Assembly (NCBI GenBank): GCA_023264135.1
Contig: JALQSZ010000041.1
Location: forward strand, 1 to 9,941
DNA: 9,941 nucleotides
Origin: Acidimicrobiales bacterium
GTDB lineage: Bacteria; Actinomycetota; Acidimicrobiia; Acidimicrobiales; Acidimicrobilacustridaceae
Direction: 5' to 3'
The notes beneath the pieces were generated by a model. That model made no database searches, was not told the DNA's origin, and saw nothing but the letters and a program-made list of their open reading frames with translations. The position numbers and the translations under genes were made by a program. Within the stretch, counting starts at the first letter, position 1, and the number at the start of each line of letters is the position of its first letter. Below are positions 1 through 6,338 of this stretch, piece after piece.

Positions 1-600
1 GTCTGATGCCACTGCGGCTAACCAATCGGGACGGATGCGCGCGCTCACAACAATCGGATGTTCGATCTCGGAATCTTCGAGGACAAAGCGCACGTAATCG
101 AGTGCATAGTCCGGGGGCCGAGGATCACGGCTTAGTTCGAGCAACGCATACGGGTCTGGCGTTGCGGAACCCGATGCAGGAAGCACGTTGACATACGGCG
201 TTGGTGGTTGCGGGCCTCCACCTTGCACTCCCGAACCGTCGAACAACACCACTCCATGAACAAGTGAGGTGCGAGCGCCAGCAATTAAGAGTCCGACCCA
301 CGCGCCGAACCCACGCCCGACAATGGTCACCGGACCATGAGACGCCAGCACTGCGTCGACGTCCGACATCAATCCTTCAGGGGTGTAGCCACCACTCACC
401 GGAACTTCCGATTCACCGTGCCCAGTGAAATCGAGTGCGAGGACCGGACCAGTCCAAGCAGCGGTCCACGCTGGACGAGTTTGTGGCGACTGCTCACCGA
501 GGCCATGAAGCAGCAGAAGCGGTCGACCTTCGCCTTCGGCGAGTGTGTGCAACGCAAGTCGCAGCGAACCGTTCAAGAGAAATTCTGTTTGCCGCGTCAT
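1..600 (-). CDS. Alpha/beta-hydrolase-fold protein lacking the nucleophile serine (3' end cut by window edge)
   Basis: An open frame of exactly 200 codons runs from ATG at 600-598 to the left edge with no stop, so the C-terminus is outside the window. The visible part has an alpha/beta-hydrolase layout: a strand followed by the oxyanion-loop HGLGE (about residues 36-40), then DFTGHGES (about 59-66), and a nucleophile-elbow position at residues 95-99. That elbow reads GRGFG instead of the usual GxSxG, so Gly97 replaces the catalytic Ser. The acid and His of the triad would lie past the edge. The start overlaps the stop of the upstream hydrolase gene in an ATGA junction, implying co-transcription and translational coupling. 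The substrate is unknown. It may be a non-catalytic member of the fold, or a subfamily using another chemistry. The fold call is firm; any enzymatic function is uncertain. Confidence 0.8.
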   Translation of the reverse strand, partial: MTRQTEFLLNGSLRLALHTLAEGEGRPLLLLHGLGEQSPQTRPAWTAAWTGPVLALDFTGHGESEVPVSGGYTPEGLMSDVDAVLASHGPVTIVGRGFGAWVGLLIAGARTSLVHGVVLFDGSGVQGGGPQPPTPYVNVLPASGSATPDPYALLELSRDPRPPDYALDYVRFVLEDSEIEHPIVVSARIRPDWLAAVASD

Positions 601-1523
601 CGCAGTGACCCCAGGAACTCGAGCACAAGATCGGCGATAAATCGCGTTTGTTCAATGTGCAGAAAGTGGCCGATGTCGTCGTAGAACTCGAGTCGACCAC
701 CGGGTGGAAGAAACGGTTCGATATCGCTTCGACGACTCTTCCACCCCATTGGATCGTCCTGAACGCCGGACAACACACCAAGGAACGGCATCTCTAGCGC
801 GGCGAGATGATCAAGCGACCAACCCGGGCGCCACGGACCAAACCCACCGAGATGCAACACCGGATCAATTTTCCAGCGCCAACCTTCAGCATCGTGGCGA
901 GCACCAACGGTCACGAGGTACTCAAGCCATTCGCGAGAGAGTCGAGGATTCATCGGTTGGCGACGTTCGGCCAACCCTTCAATGGTGTCGGGACGTCGAG
1001 TGAGTTCGGCGCGACGTCGGCGTCGATCAAGACCCGACGCCAAATCATCGCGACGCATTCGGCGACGTTCACGATCGTTGACATCAGGAGACGAGAACTG
1101 CGAGGGAAGACCATCGAGATTGACGAACGCTCGAGCCAACGATGGACGCCCATCGAGCAAGTCAAGAAGTTGTCCACCACCTTTTGAATGGCCAAGAAGC
1201 ACGATTGGTTCAGCACTGATGGTTTGAATCGCTGCGAGATGATCACGCACATCGGCAGCCCAACCATAGAGATGCGCATGATCCGAATCACCGTGACCGC
1301 GCGCATCCCACGCCACGACTCGCCAACCTGCGTCAGCGATCATCGGCGCGAACACATCGAACGTGCGCGAGAAATCGAATCCTCCATGCACCATTGCGAG
1401 AATTGGCGCGTCCGGATCTCCCCATTCATTCAACGCGAGTCGAAGACCACTGCTATCGATGGAACCGGTGCGATCAGGAGCTCGTGCTCCCGGGAACTCG
1501 CGTGTCTGATCAGATTCGGGCAC
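597..1523 (-). CDS. Alpha/beta hydrolase (serine-hydrolase type, substrate unknown)
   Basis: This is a 308-residue alpha/beta-hydrolase-fold protein with a plausible complete triad. It has the oxyanion-loop motif MVHGG (about 44-48), AWDARGHGDSD (about 71-81), the nucleophile elbow GHSKGG with Ser113, a likely acid at Asp256 or Asp257 (VQDDP), and the C-terminal His286 in DIGHFLH. A cap-like region between residues about 151 and 188 is very Arg-rich. I chose GTG at 1523 because a TAGGCT box lies exactly 7 nt upstream, fitting a leaderless start. An upstream in-frame TTG at 1604 would give 335 residues, but it would overlap the divergent Fur-family gene by 16 bp and add a low-complexity extension. 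The stop overlaps the next gene's ATG. The substrate cannot be named; esterase, epoxide-hydrolase-like or haloperoxidase-like activities are all possible for this fold. Confidence 0.85.
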   Translation of the reverse strand: MPESDQTREFPGARAPDRTGSIDSSGLRLALNEWGDPDAPILAMVHGGFDFSRTFDVFAPMIADAGWRVVAWDARGHGDSDHAHLYGWAADVRDHLAAIQTISAEPIVLLGHSKGGGQLLDLLDGRPSLARAFVNLDGLPSQFSSPDVNDRERRRMRRDDLASGLDRRRRRAELTRRPDTIEGLAERRQPMNPRLSREWLEYLVTVGARHDAEGWRWKIDPVLHLGGFGPWRPGWSLDHLAALEMPFLGVLSGVQDDPMGWKSRRSDIEPFLPPGGRLEFYDDIGHFLHIEQTRFIADLVLEFLGSLR

Positions 1524-1530
1524 GTCGGCG

Positions 1531-1536
1531 AGCCTA
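1531..1536 (-). promoter_or_regulatory. Putative -10 box of leaderless hydrolase operon
   Basis: TAGGCT on the minus strand (TANNNT consensus) is followed by 7 nt and then the GTG at 1523, so transcription would start at or next to the start codon. No Shine-Dalgarno sequence is visible, which agrees with a leaderless message. No convincing -35 box is present. This is inferred from pattern only. Confidence 0.45.
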
Positions 1537-1573
1537 CGTCGCGGCCGCCAATGGCCCGTATTCGCATTCGCCG

Positions 1574-1579
1574 TAGACT
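1574..1579 (+). promoter_or_regulatory. Putative -10 box upstream of the Fur-family gene
   Basis: TAGACT (TANNNT consensus) ends 9 nt before the ATG at 1589, so the transcript would have almost no leader. No ribosome binding site is seen. Two tandem ATTCGC hexamers (1560-1571) directly precede the element. It sits in a sequence context mirrored by the -10 box of the divergent hydrolase operon. Confidence 0.35.
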
Positions 1580-1588
1580 TCGCAGACC

Positions 1589-2044
1589 ATGCATCCGCAG
1601 CCAATCGACGTGCACAACACCGCCGATGAACGCCTCCGTCGGGACGGACAGCGCTACACGTCGAACCGACGTGTGCTCATCGACGCGTTACGCGCCGCCG
1701 ATCGCCCCGTCACCGTTCTCGAACTCATTGACGGAACGCCAGGCATGGCCCAAAGCTCCGCCTACCGAAATCTTTCGGTGCTTGAAGATGCAGGGGTGGT
1801 CCGCCGGCTTGTCACCGCCGACGACACTGCCCGCTATGAACTCGCCGAAGACCTCACCGGCCATCACCATCATTTGATCTGTGAACGCTGTGGTGATGTC
1901 GTCGACATCGATGTACCCGCCGAACTCGAAGAGGGTGTGACCTCGTTTTCCTCTTCGATCGCACAAAGCCACGGGTTTCATATCGAGCACCACCGACTCG
2001 ACCTCATTGGTGTGTGTCCCACCTGTTCGACCGTGGCTCGCTGA
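1589..2044 (+). CDS. Fur-family metal-dependent transcriptional regulator
   Basis: This 151-residue protein has the size and order of a Fur-family repressor. An N-terminal winged helix (about 16-88) includes RYTSNRR and the recognition-helix segment SSAYRNLSVLEDAGVVRRL (56-74). A dimerisation and metal-binding domain follows, with the His cluster GHHHHLIC (91-98), the two CxxC pairs Cys98/Cys101 and Cys143/Cys146 that hold structural zinc in many family members, and further His at 128, 131, 134 and 135. Members of the family repress metal-uptake or oxidative-stress genes when loaded with Fe, Zn, Mn or Ni; sequence alone does not decide the metal. The usual Thr-Thr/Ser-Val-Tyr-Arg of the recognition helix is Ser-Ser-Ala-Tyr-Arg here. 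The start could also be GTG at 1610, seven residues later. The gene is divergent from the hydrolase operon and 17 bp upstream of prfC. Confidence 0.9.
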   Translation: MHPQPIDVHNTADERLRRDGQRYTSNRRVLIDALRAADRPVTVLELIDGTPGMAQSSAYRNLSVLEDAGVVRRLVTADDTARYELAEDLTGHHHHLICERCGDVVDIDVPAELEEGVTSFSSSIAQSHGFHIEHHRLDLIGVCPTCSTVAR

Positions 2045-2048
2045 CCGG

Positions 2049-2054
2049 TACCCT
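2049..2054 (+). promoter_or_regulatory. Putative -10 box of leaderless prfC
   Basis: TACCCT fits TANNNT and is followed by exactly 7 nt and then the ATG at 2062, the spacing expected when the transcript begins at the start codon. The 17-bp gap after the regulator gene has no Shine-Dalgarno sequence. This suggests prfC can be transcribed separately from the upstream regulator gene. Confidence 0.45.
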
Positions 2055-2061
2055 CAGATCA

Positions 2062-3648
2062 ATGTCCACTCCGTCCGCTGAGGCTTCGCGCCGTCGCACG
2101 TTTGCCATCATCAGCCATCCTGATGCCGGTAAGACAACGCTTACCGAGAAGTTTCTTCTTTACGGTGGCGCGCTCAGCAGCGAAGCCGGTGCGGTCAAAG
2201 CCCGATCGGGCCGACGGTCCGCGACTTCGGACTGGATGGCGCTCGAACAACAACGCGGTATTTCCATCACCTCGACCGTGCTGCAGTTTCCCTATCGCGA
2301 CTGTGTCGTGAACCTTCTCGATACTCCTGGCCACCGCGACTTTTCCGAAGACACCTATCGCGTTCTCGCTGCAGCAGACGCTGCTGTCATGGTGCTCGAC
2401 GCCGCGAAAGGCATCGAACCGCAAACGCTCAAGTTGTTCGATGTCTGTCGACAGCGCGACATGCCGCTTCTCACCTTTATTAATAAGTGGGATCGGCCCG
2501 GTCTCGATCCGCTTGAGCTCATCGACGAGATCGAGCAGCAGATTGGCCTCGTTGTTACTCCTGTGACATGGCCGGTTGGCATCGCCGGTGATTTTCGCGG
2601 CGTCATCGACCGACGCGACGGACTCTTCACTCGCTACACCCGCGTTGCTCGCGGTGCGACGGAAGCACCGGAAGAAGTTGTGGACCCCGCCCAAGCAGCG
2701 ATCGATGAAGGCGATGCATGGCAGGCCGCACTTGATGGCATCACGTTGCTTGACGAAGTTGGTGCCGACCTCGATGTTGAACTCTTTGTGGGCGCGCAAT
2801 CGACACCAACATTTTTTGGATCAGCACTTACCAACTTCGGCGTGCGCAAGTTGCTCGATGCGATTATCGATCTCGTTCCATCACCAAGCGCACGTCCCGA
2901 TGCTGAAGGTGACATTCGACAACTCGATGATCCGTTCTCGGGTTTCGTCTTCAAGGTGCAAGCAAACATGGACCCGTCGCATCGCGATCGCATCGCGTTC
3001 CTTCGAGTGTGTTCCGGCAAGTTCGAACGCGGCATGGTCATCACGCACGGAAACACCGGCAAACCCTTCGCCACGAAATACGCCCATCAGGTATTTGGCT
3101 CCGAACGTGAAACCATCGACGAAGCGTTCCCTGGCGATGTTGTCGGTCTTGTCAATGCCACCGACGTTCGTGTTGGCGACACGCTGTGGCTCGACAAACC
3201 CGTCGAGTTCCCAGCGATTCCGAGCTTCGCTCCCGAGTTCTTTTCCGTTGCCCGAGTAAAGGACACCGGCCGGTACAAGCAGTTCCGTCGAGGTATCGCC
3301 CAACTCGATGAAGAAGGTGTCGTGCAGGTGCTGCGCGACATCGATCAAGGAGACTCCGCACCAGTTCTCGCCGCGGTGGGGCCCATGCAGTTCGATGTTG
3401 CCGTGTACCGCTTGGAAAACGAGTTCGGCGCACCGGTTGAACTTTCTCCCACGAACTACAAAGTCGCACGTCGAACCAACCGTGAAAGTGCGTCGAAGTT
3501 GCAGGGAATGCGGGGTGTCCGAATTCTCGAGAAGGCCGACGGTACGCTCATGGCGCTGTTCGAAAGCCAGTTTTGGCTCGAGCGACTCGAGGCCGACAAC
3601 CCTGAGCTCGTGCTCGAACGACTGGTTGCCGAAGGCAGCGCCGGCTGA
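2062..3648 (+). CDS. prfC: Peptide chain release factor 3 (RF3)
   Basis: RF3 is a translational GTPase that removes RF1 or RF2 from the ribosome after peptide release. The 528-residue protein matches the normal family length of just under 530. The GTPase motifs are all present: G1 SHPDAGKTT (18-26), G2 region RGISITST (65-72), G3 DTPGH (87-91) and G4 NKWDR (141-145). These are followed by the RF3-typical DPLELIDEIE segment, translation-factor domain II and the C-terminal RF3 domain. The phrase ARVKDTGRYKQFRRGIAQL and the late GPMQFDV are typical of RF3 rather than EF-G. The frame stays open upstream to 2014 inside the regulator gene, but ATG 2062 gives the standard length and N-terminus and has a leaderless-type -10 box. 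No frameshift or missing motif is seen. Confidence 0.96.
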   Translation: MSTPSAEASRRRTFAIISHPDAGKTTLTEKFLLYGGALSSEAGAVKARSGRRSATSDWMALEQQRGISITSTVLQFPYRDCVVNLLDTPGHRDFSEDTYRVLAAADAAVMVLDAAKGIEPQTLKLFDVCRQRDMPLLTFINKWDRPGLDPLELIDEIEQQIGLVVTPVTWPVGIAGDFRGVIDRRDGLFTRYTRVARGATEAPEEVVDPAQAAIDEGDAWQAALDGITLLDEVGADLDVELFVGAQSTPTFFGSALTNFGVRKLLDAIIDLVPSPSARPDAEGDIRQLDDPFSGFVFKVQANMDPSHRDRIAFLRVCSGKFERGMVITHGNTGKPFATKYAHQVFGSERETIDEAFPGDVVGLVNATDVRVGDTLWLDKPVEFPAIPSFAPEFFSVARVKDTGRYKQFRRGIAQLDEEGVVQVLRDIDQGDSAPVLAAVGPMQFDVAVYRLENEFGAPVELSPTNYKVARRTNRESASKLQGMRGVRILEKADGTLMALFESQFWLERLEADNPELVLERLVAEGSAG

Positions 3649-3687
3649 TCGGTTGGCGTTTCCCCTGGATCCGAATCGGGTATCGCC

Positions 3688-5232
3688 ATGAAGCACGCCA
3701 AGCCCGTCCCCAAAACTCCATGGCGAGTCTTTGCTCTTGCCGTTGTTGCCGTCGCTGTGGTTGTCGTTGGTCTCCTCGTCGTCACGAAGGGTTCGAGTTC
3801 GAAATCGACAAACTCTGACAACGCGTCGTCTGAATCGCCCAGCACGACTGCAAAGGGAACAACCACCACTACTCGACCGCCCTACAACGGCTGGGTCGAT
3901 CCACTTTCTTCGCAGGAAATGCCCGTCACGAAAACGGTGGGCTACCTCACCTTCCGCGGTAACCCGACTCGTAGTTGGTACGGACTCGGTCCTCTTCCCA
4001 CCAACCCGCATGTGCTCTGGACCTACCCCAAGAGCGGTGGAATGTGCGGCGTCTCAACTGACGGCACCGAAACCTCGACCTGGTGTGGCGATGGCTGGAC
4101 GGGAAATCCCAACGTGTACGAACGCGACGGCAAGACAATCGTTTCGTTCGGAGGGTACGACTACGGCCTGCACTGGGTTGATGCTGCAACCGGCGACAAC
4201 GTGATCGAACCGTTCAAGACTGGCGACCTCGCCAAAGGTTCGATGACGACCGATCCCGATGGCTTCCCGCTTTCCTACAAAGGTTCGCGCGACAACAACT
4301 TCTACATCGTTGCGACCGACCGCGGTCCAAAAGCTGAAGTGTTGTGGAAGCTGAACGCGCGCGACTTGGGCGTTCAGCAGGTCTGGAATGACGACTTCGA
4401 CGGATCAGCGCTCATCCTCGATGACTACATGTTCGAAGGTGGCGAGAACTCGAACTTCTACATCGTGAAGCTCAATCGTCATTACGACGCTGCTGGCAAA
4501 GTGCAGATCGATCCCCAGGTTGTCTTCCACGCGCCCGGTTGGGATCAGGAACTTTGGAACACCATTAGTGATCACCAATTCTCGATCGAGAACTCCGTTG
4601 CCATCTCTGGCAACACGCTGTATTTCGCGAACTCCTCAGGCCTCGTTCAGGGCTGGGATATTTCCGGCATCAAACAAGGACAACCCGCTACTCGTATCTT
4701 CCGTTTCTGGACCGGCGACGACACCGACGCAACGATCACGATCGACAAGCAAGGAATGCTTTACATCGGTTCCGAATTTGAACGTCACAATGACCGCTCT
4801 AAACAGGTCGGCCAGATGATGAAACTTGATCCGACCAAACCCGACAATCCGTTGGTGTGGTCGCTGAAGGATCAAACCGCATCCGGTAAATCGGGCGTAT
4901 GGGCTACTCCTGCATTGGGTGACGGAGTCGTGTACTTCGCCACCAACGGAGGGCGCGTCATCGCCGCCGACATGGCGACTGGTGCCGTTGTTTGGGAAAA
5001 GAGCCTCGGTTCACAAACCTGGCAATCTCCCGTTGTTGTCGACAAGACGCTGATTGAAGGCGATTGTCAGGGCAATCTCAATGCCTACGACGTTTCGAAT
5101 CCGCGAATCGATCCGCCGCTGAAGTGGACGGTCAAGTTGAGCGGATGCATCGAAGCAACGCCCGCCGTATGGAAGGGCCGCATTTATGTGGCTGCTCGCG
5201 GTGGACAGTTGTATGCGATCGGCGATCAGTAA
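3688..5232 (+). CDS. Membrane-anchored PQQ-like beta-propeller protein, function unknown
   Basis: The protein has 514 residues. A short basic N-terminus (MKHAKPVPK) precedes one hydrophobic segment (about 12-32), then a Ser/Thr-rich linker (about 34-63) and a large extracytoplasmic domain. The segment has no lipobox Cys, so it is a signal anchor or an uncleaved signal peptide. The domain has PQQ/WD-like propeller repeats, recognisable as hWxhDxxTGxxxW and AxDxxTG strands: HWVDAATGD (162-170), VIAADMATGAVVWEK (424-438), and a final ATPAVWKGRIYVAARGGQLYAIG (490-512). Four Cys (120, 133, 460, 487) could form two disulfides. The phrase FRGNPTRSWYGLGPLP (89-104) opens the propeller. Quinoprotein dehydrogenase catalytic residues are not evident, so a scaffold or binding role is as likely as an enzyme. 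It starts 39 bp after prfC and ends 12 bp from the convergent efflux gene. Confidence 0.8.
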   Translation: MKHAKPVPKTPWRVFALAVVAVAVVVVGLLVVTKGSSSKSTNSDNASSESPSTTAKGTTTTTRPPYNGWVDPLSSQEMPVTKTVGYLTFRGNPTRSWYGLGPLPTNPHVLWTYPKSGGMCGVSTDGTETSTWCGDGWTGNPNVYERDGKTIVSFGGYDYGLHWVDAATGDNVIEPFKTGDLAKGSMTTDPDGFPLSYKGSRDNNFYIVATDRGPKAEVLWKLNARDLGVQQVWNDDFDGSALILDDYMFEGGENSNFYIVKLNRHYDAAGKVQIDPQVVFHAPGWDQELWNTISDHQFSIENSVAISGNTLYFANSSGLVQGWDISGIKQGQPATRIFRFWTGDDTDATITIDKQGMLYIGSEFERHNDRSKQVGQMMKLDPTKPDNPLVWSLKDQTASGKSGVWATPALGDGVVYFATNGGRVIAADMATGAVVWEKSLGSQTWQSPVVVDKTLIEGDCQGNLNAYDVSNPRIDPPLKWTVKLSGCIEATPAVWKGRIYVAARGGQLYAIGDQ

Positions 5233-5244
5233 CCGCTACCACCT

Positions 5245-6174
5245 TCACCAATCGACGTCTTCGCATCCAGTATGCGAAGCAGGTTCAACCTGCAATGTCG
5301 AATGGACAATGTGATAGTTCACGCGCAACATGTCGCGAGCGCGATCAAGAACTGCGTGCACATCGGATTCATCGGCAACGACAAGATGCGCGCTCGCCAT
5401 ATCCATCTCTGATGTGAGTGTCCACACATGTAAGTCGTGAACACTTACAACACCATCAACCGATGCAAGATCTGTTCGCACTGCATCAACATCAAGGTGC
5501 GGGGGTGCAGCTTCAACGAGTACTCGAATTGCCTGCGCGCCGAGTTTCCAGGTTCGCGGAAAAATGAATAGCCCAATTCCCGCGCCGATAACAGGGTCGA
5601 CCCACTCCCAACTCGTCAGTGCAATGACAAGCGCCGCGACGATGACACCAACGCTTGTTAAGAGATCAGCGAGTACTTCGAGGTACGCGCCGCGAACATT
5701 CAGACTTTCGTTCGCACCTTCACGAAGGAGAAGGAAGCACACAACGTTGGCGATGGCTCCTGCGATCGCGATGACCAACATCTGACCGCTATGCACCGCC
5801 TCGGGGTGACGCAACCGGTCGATTGCTTCCCACAACACATAGAGGCCAACCGCAAAGAGCAACACTGCGTTCGCGAGGGCCGCAAGAATCTCGAGGCGAT
5901 ACAACCCGAACGTTCGATGCGAACGTTGCACTCGACGATTGGCGACATGGATCGCGGCCAAAGCCATGCCAATGCCCACGAGATCAGTGAGCACGTGGCC
6001 GGCGTCGGAGAGCAACGACAGCGAATTGGTGATGAGTGCGCCCACTCCCTCGACCACGAGGAACACGGCGAGAATGCCCACCACCACCCAAAGTCGGCCG
6101 GTATGGCGAGCACCGGCTCGGACCGACACCCCATGGGAATGCCCGTGTCCGTGGTGGTCATCGGGCGAGGTCAT
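5245..6174 (-). CDS. CDF-family cation efflux protein (CzcD/ZitB type, probably Zn2+)
   Basis: The 309-residue protein fits the usual length of cation diffusion facilitators, which export Zn2+, Co2+, Cd2+ or similar ions in exchange for protons. The N-terminus is His-rich (HHGHGHSHG, 7-15). Six membrane segments follow (about 27-47, 58-78, 95-117, 130-150, 164-186, 190-208), then a C-terminal cytoplasmic domain with VDGVVSVHDLHVWTL (239-253) and the closing YHIVHSTLQVE. Transmembrane helix 2 carries the metal ligands His60 and Asp64 (SDAGHVLTD). In helix 5 the corresponding pair is Glu166 and Asp170 (LEVLAD), where Zn2+ transporters such as YiiP have Asp/His ligands. ATG 6174 was chosen because it places the His-rich stretch directly at the N-terminus; a GTG at 6318 would add 48 unlikely residues running into the hppA leader. 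No clear ribosome binding site is seen. Confidence 0.92.
   Translation of the reverse strand: MTSPDDHHGHGHSHGVSVRAGARHTGRLWVVVGILAVFLVVEGVGALITNSLSLLSDAGHVLTDLVGIGMALAAIHVANRRVQRSHRTFGLYRLEILAALANAVLLFAVGLYVLWEAIDRLRHPEAVHSGQMLVIAIAGAIANVVCFLLLREGANESLNVRGAYLEVLADLLTSVGVIVAALVIALTSWEWVDPVIGAGIGLFIFPRTWKLGAQAIRVLVEAAPPHLDVDAVRTDLASVDGVVSVHDLHVWTLTSEMDMASAHLVVADESDVHAVLDRARDMLRVNYHIVHSTLQVEPASHTGCEDVDW
5259..5293. other. Two adjoining hairpins over the convergent gene ends
   Basis: Inverted repeat CTTCGCAT / ATGCGAAG (5259-5266 and 5272-5279, loop 5 nt) abuts GCAGG / CCTGC (5279-5283 and 5289-5293, loop TTCAA). Both lie in the last codons of the efflux gene, 27 nt past the stop of the beta-propeller gene. 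Neither has a T-run. They are the only candidate 3' structures for this convergent pair and may slow or end transcription from either side. Confidence 0.4.
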
Positions 6175-6262
6175 GGGCCCATGTTCGCACCCCGCCGGCT
6201 GGCTCCCGACCCACCGATTTGGCCTCGATTGACCCATTTCAGGTCCGGAGAGCCTCCCGCGG

Positions 6263-6268
6263 TACTGT
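6263..6268 (+). promoter_or_regulatory. Possible -10 box for hppA
   Basis: TACTGT is the only TANNNT match upstream of hppA on the plus strand within the divergent region. No -35 box at 16-18 nt spacing is convincing; a TTGACC lies 28 nt upstream, too far. If used, the transcript would begin near 6275, just before the leader hairpin. Weak, pattern-only evidence. Confidence 0.25.
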
Positions 6269-6276
6269 TCGGGCCT

Positions 6277-6305
6277 CGCACGGGCCGGTCCCGTGCGCGT
6301 TTTTT
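6277..6305 (+). terminator. Intrinsic-terminator-like hairpin in the hppA leader (possible attenuator)
   Basis: An 8-bp perfect stem, CGCACGGG (6277-6284) with CCCGTGCG (6290-6297), loop CCGGT, is followed after two bases by six T (6300-6305). This polarity ends plus-strand transcription, yet no plus-strand gene finishes here: the neighbour is the divergent efflux gene, and hppA begins 34 nt later. It therefore sits in the hppA 5' leader and could attenuate transcription. It could also be a 5' stabilising hairpin or stop stray upstream transcripts. Confidence 0.6.
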
Positions 6306-6309
6306 GCCC

Positions 6310-6328
6310 GCTCCGCACACCACGGAGC
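6310..6328 (+). promoter_or_regulatory. Hairpin covering the hppA Shine-Dalgarno sequence
   Basis: GCTCCG (6310-6315) can pair with CGGAGC (6323-6328) around a CACACCA loop. The second arm contains GGAG (6324-6327), the best ribosome binding site for ATG 6339, 11 nt away. An upstream CGGAG (6246-6250) could compete for the first arm and free the site, if the transcript begins early enough. Predicted by eye only. Confidence 0.35.
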
Positions 6329-6338
6329 CCTCACCAGG

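Noticed and set aside
1524..1604. TTG start at 1604 for the intact hydrolase (27 extra residues)
   Set aside because: It would overlap the 5' end of the divergent Fur-family gene and adds a low-complexity tail, while GTG 1523 has a -10 box at leaderless spacing.
2014..2061. Upstream ATG at 2014 for prfC
   Set aside because: It lies inside the regulator gene's coding end and adds 16 residues not typical of RF3; ATG 2062 gives the standard 528 residues.
2881..4011. Long minus-strand open frame of 376 codons
   Set aside because: It is antisense to prfC and the beta-propeller gene, has low-complexity Arg/Gly-rich sequence and no family motif; a codon-bias shadow.
5259..5293. tRNA-like GGTTCAA with flanking stem
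   Set aside because: The loop is 5 nt rather than the 7 nt of a T arm, no acceptor or anticodon arms pair, and it is within the efflux coding sequence.
6175..6318. GTG start at 6318 for the efflux gene
   Set aside because: The extra 48 residues are Arg/Gly/Pro-rich and not like CDF N-termini, and they run through the hppA leader structures.
6036..6338. N-terminal extension of hppA by 101 codons
   Set aside because: It is antisense to the efflux gene, rich in Pro and Arg, and unlike the hydrophobic pyrophosphatase N-terminus.
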